7,305 nucleotides of DNA from Ruminococcus sp. (GTDB lineage Bacteria > Bacillota > Clostridia > Oscillospirales > Ruminococcaceae). The position numbers and the translations under genes were made by a program. The stretch's first letter is position 1. The number at the start of each line of letters is the position of its first letter. The stretch covers positions 1 through 7,305 of the forward strand of contig JAFYET010000258.1 of the NCBI GenBank assembly GCA_017544125.1, in the 5' to 3' direction. This document shows positions 6,533-7,305 of the stretch, piece after piece. The notes below the pieces were generated by a model. That model was not told the DNA's origin. It saw only the letters and a program-made list of their open reading frames with translations, and did no database searches.

Positions 6533-7305
6533 TTATTTACCCAACCTGTCTTTTGCCATGTCGATAAAGCTCTTGCCCTGATCTTTCGGGTCAAGATCGA
6601 CATCTTTGGTGTTCTGCTTCCACTTGCTCGAATCGGGCAGAAGCTCATAGGCGATGTTGTGCTGTTCCCACTCATAGGCAAGGTCATCAGGCTCACGGTA
6701 GCCTGTATAGTCCTTGTTGTGTATGGGGTGTATCTCTGAAAGTGCAGTGCAGATCGTCACCATATCAGCCTTTTTGGTTATCTTGTAGGAATCGATTATC
6801 TTCCAGTTATCGGGGGTGTAGTAGGCGTTAAACGTCTCACCGCCGCAAACAAAGGTAAAGCTCCCCTCGCCCATCTCGGTAAGTGTTATCTGCTCGGCTG
6901 CGCTTTGCTGTGTATCGGTCTGCGATGAAGAAGTTACTATTTCGCTAACGGTCACTTTTGAAGCCGATGTTTTCTTTGCCGCCGATGTGGTCTTAGTGGC
7001 AGAGGTCGTGGTCTTTTCAGCCGTCGATGTGGCGGCGGGCTTGCTGCTTTGCGTTTTGGTCGTTTTCACATCAGCTTCGGTCTGCGCAGGGGCTTTGCTT
7101 GCCGGTTTGTCGGTCTTATTTACAGAGGTGCTGCTTTCGGAAGATGCTGCTGTTACAGATGTGGTGCTGCTCGCCTTATCCGTCTTGGCTTTGGTTTGCG
7201 TTTTACTGCCCGGTGCTGACTTTGAAGATGCAGTCTCGGGTTTGGCTGTCGTTTTAGTTTGTGCCTGAGTTTCGGTATCGTCGGAAGTTTCAGGGGCATC
7301 TTCAA
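6533..7305 (-). CDS. Ser/Thr/Lys-rich probable exported protein with an unrecognised C-terminal domain, 5'-truncated by the window edge
   Basis: The minus-strand frame is open from the right edge to a TAA at 6533, giving 256 visible residues with the N-terminus missing. An internal GTG at 7069 should not be taken as the start, because the same low-complexity protein continues upstream of it without a stop. Visible residues 1 to about 138 are almost entirely Thr, Ser, Lys, Ala, Gln and Glu, with recurring TKT/SSK/TT patterns. They have no hydrophobic segment, as in long wall-spanning or glycosylated linkers of secreted Gram-positive proteins. Residues 139-256 form a compact region beginning ITLTEMGEGSFTFVCGGETF, rich in Tyr and Trp, with AYEWEQHNIAYELLP near 209-223, and ending DLDPKDQGKSFIDMAKDRLGK in two parts. 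I do not recognise this domain. A signal peptide or lipobox is expected beyond the edge but is not seen. The gene is convergent with the binding-protein gene and need not be related to it. Confidence 0.75.
   Translation of the reverse strand, partial: EDAPETSDDTETQAQTKTTAKPETASSKSAPGSKTQTKAKTDKASSTTSVTAASSESSTSVNKTDKPASKAPAQTEADVKTTKTQSSKPAATSTAEKTTTSATKTTSAAKKTSASKVTVSEIVTSSSQTDTQQSAAEQITLTEMGEGSFTFVCGGETFNAYYTPDNWKIIDSYKITKKADMVTICTALSEIHPIHNKDYTGYREPDDLAYEWEQHNIAYELLPDSSKWKQNTKDVDLDPKDQGKSFIDMAKDRLGK

Noticed and set aside
6987..7268. Plus-strand open frames with hydrophobic, membrane-like translations
   Set aside because: They are the complement of the Thr/Ser/Lys-rich low-complexity region. 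The Val/Leu/Ala richness is a by-product of that composition, and no ribosome site precedes them.

Overview
The window looks like a chromosomal segment of a Gram-positive, Clostridia-type anaerobe. I lean towards a Ruminococcus/Oscillospiraceae-like genome, but this is inference from protein style. The signals are strong GGAGG-type ribosome binding sites, SigA-type TTGACA/TATAAT promoters, an MnmA with a Cys-x-x-Cys motif in place of the usual Asp-x-x-Cys, an abundant lipoprotein-type sugar-binding protein, and a Ser/Thr/Lys-rich probable exported protein. No rRNA, tRNA, CRISPR array, insertion sequence or phage gene was recognised.

Layout. Positions 1-1554 (+) hold the C-terminal part of a ClpA/ClpC-type AAA+ unfoldase, which enters from beyond the left edge. 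A hairpin at 1560-1589 lies between this gene and a convergent four-gene minus-strand operon. In transcription order the operon is rnhA (4728-4291), a group I cysteine desulfurase (4294-3140), a small protein made of a charged/Ala-Pro leader plus a lone EF-Tu domain-II-like fold (3124-2693), and mnmA (2680-1607). The genes overlap by 4 bp or are separated by 12-15 bp, and a good SigA-like promoter lies just upstream of rnhA. The likely logic is sulfur supply for tRNA: the desulfurase takes sulfur from cysteine and MnmA installs it as 2-thiouridine at the tRNA wobble base. RNase HI and the EF-Tu-like protein are passengers or uncharacterised partners.

The 338-bp divergent region 4729-5066 carries the rnhA promoter on the minus strand and a perfect-consensus promoter (TTGACA, 17 bp, TATAAT with an upstream TG) on the plus strand. 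The latter drives a gene for an extracellular solute-binding lipoprotein (5067-6485) through a leader of about 90 nt that can fold into a long hairpin. A terminator hairpin follows at 6497-6528, so the gene appears monocistronic with no permease genes beside it. From 6533 to the right edge a minus-strand gene, open to the edge, encodes a long Ser/Thr/Lys/Ala-rich low-complexity region followed by a compact C-terminal domain of about 118 residues that I do not recognise.

Most of the window is ordinary housekeeping and transport content. The items most worth a second look are the free-standing EF-Tu domain-II-like protein in the thiolation operon, the Clp ATPase with a very short middle region but an intact ClpP-docking tripeptide, and the unrecognised C-terminal domain of the last gene.
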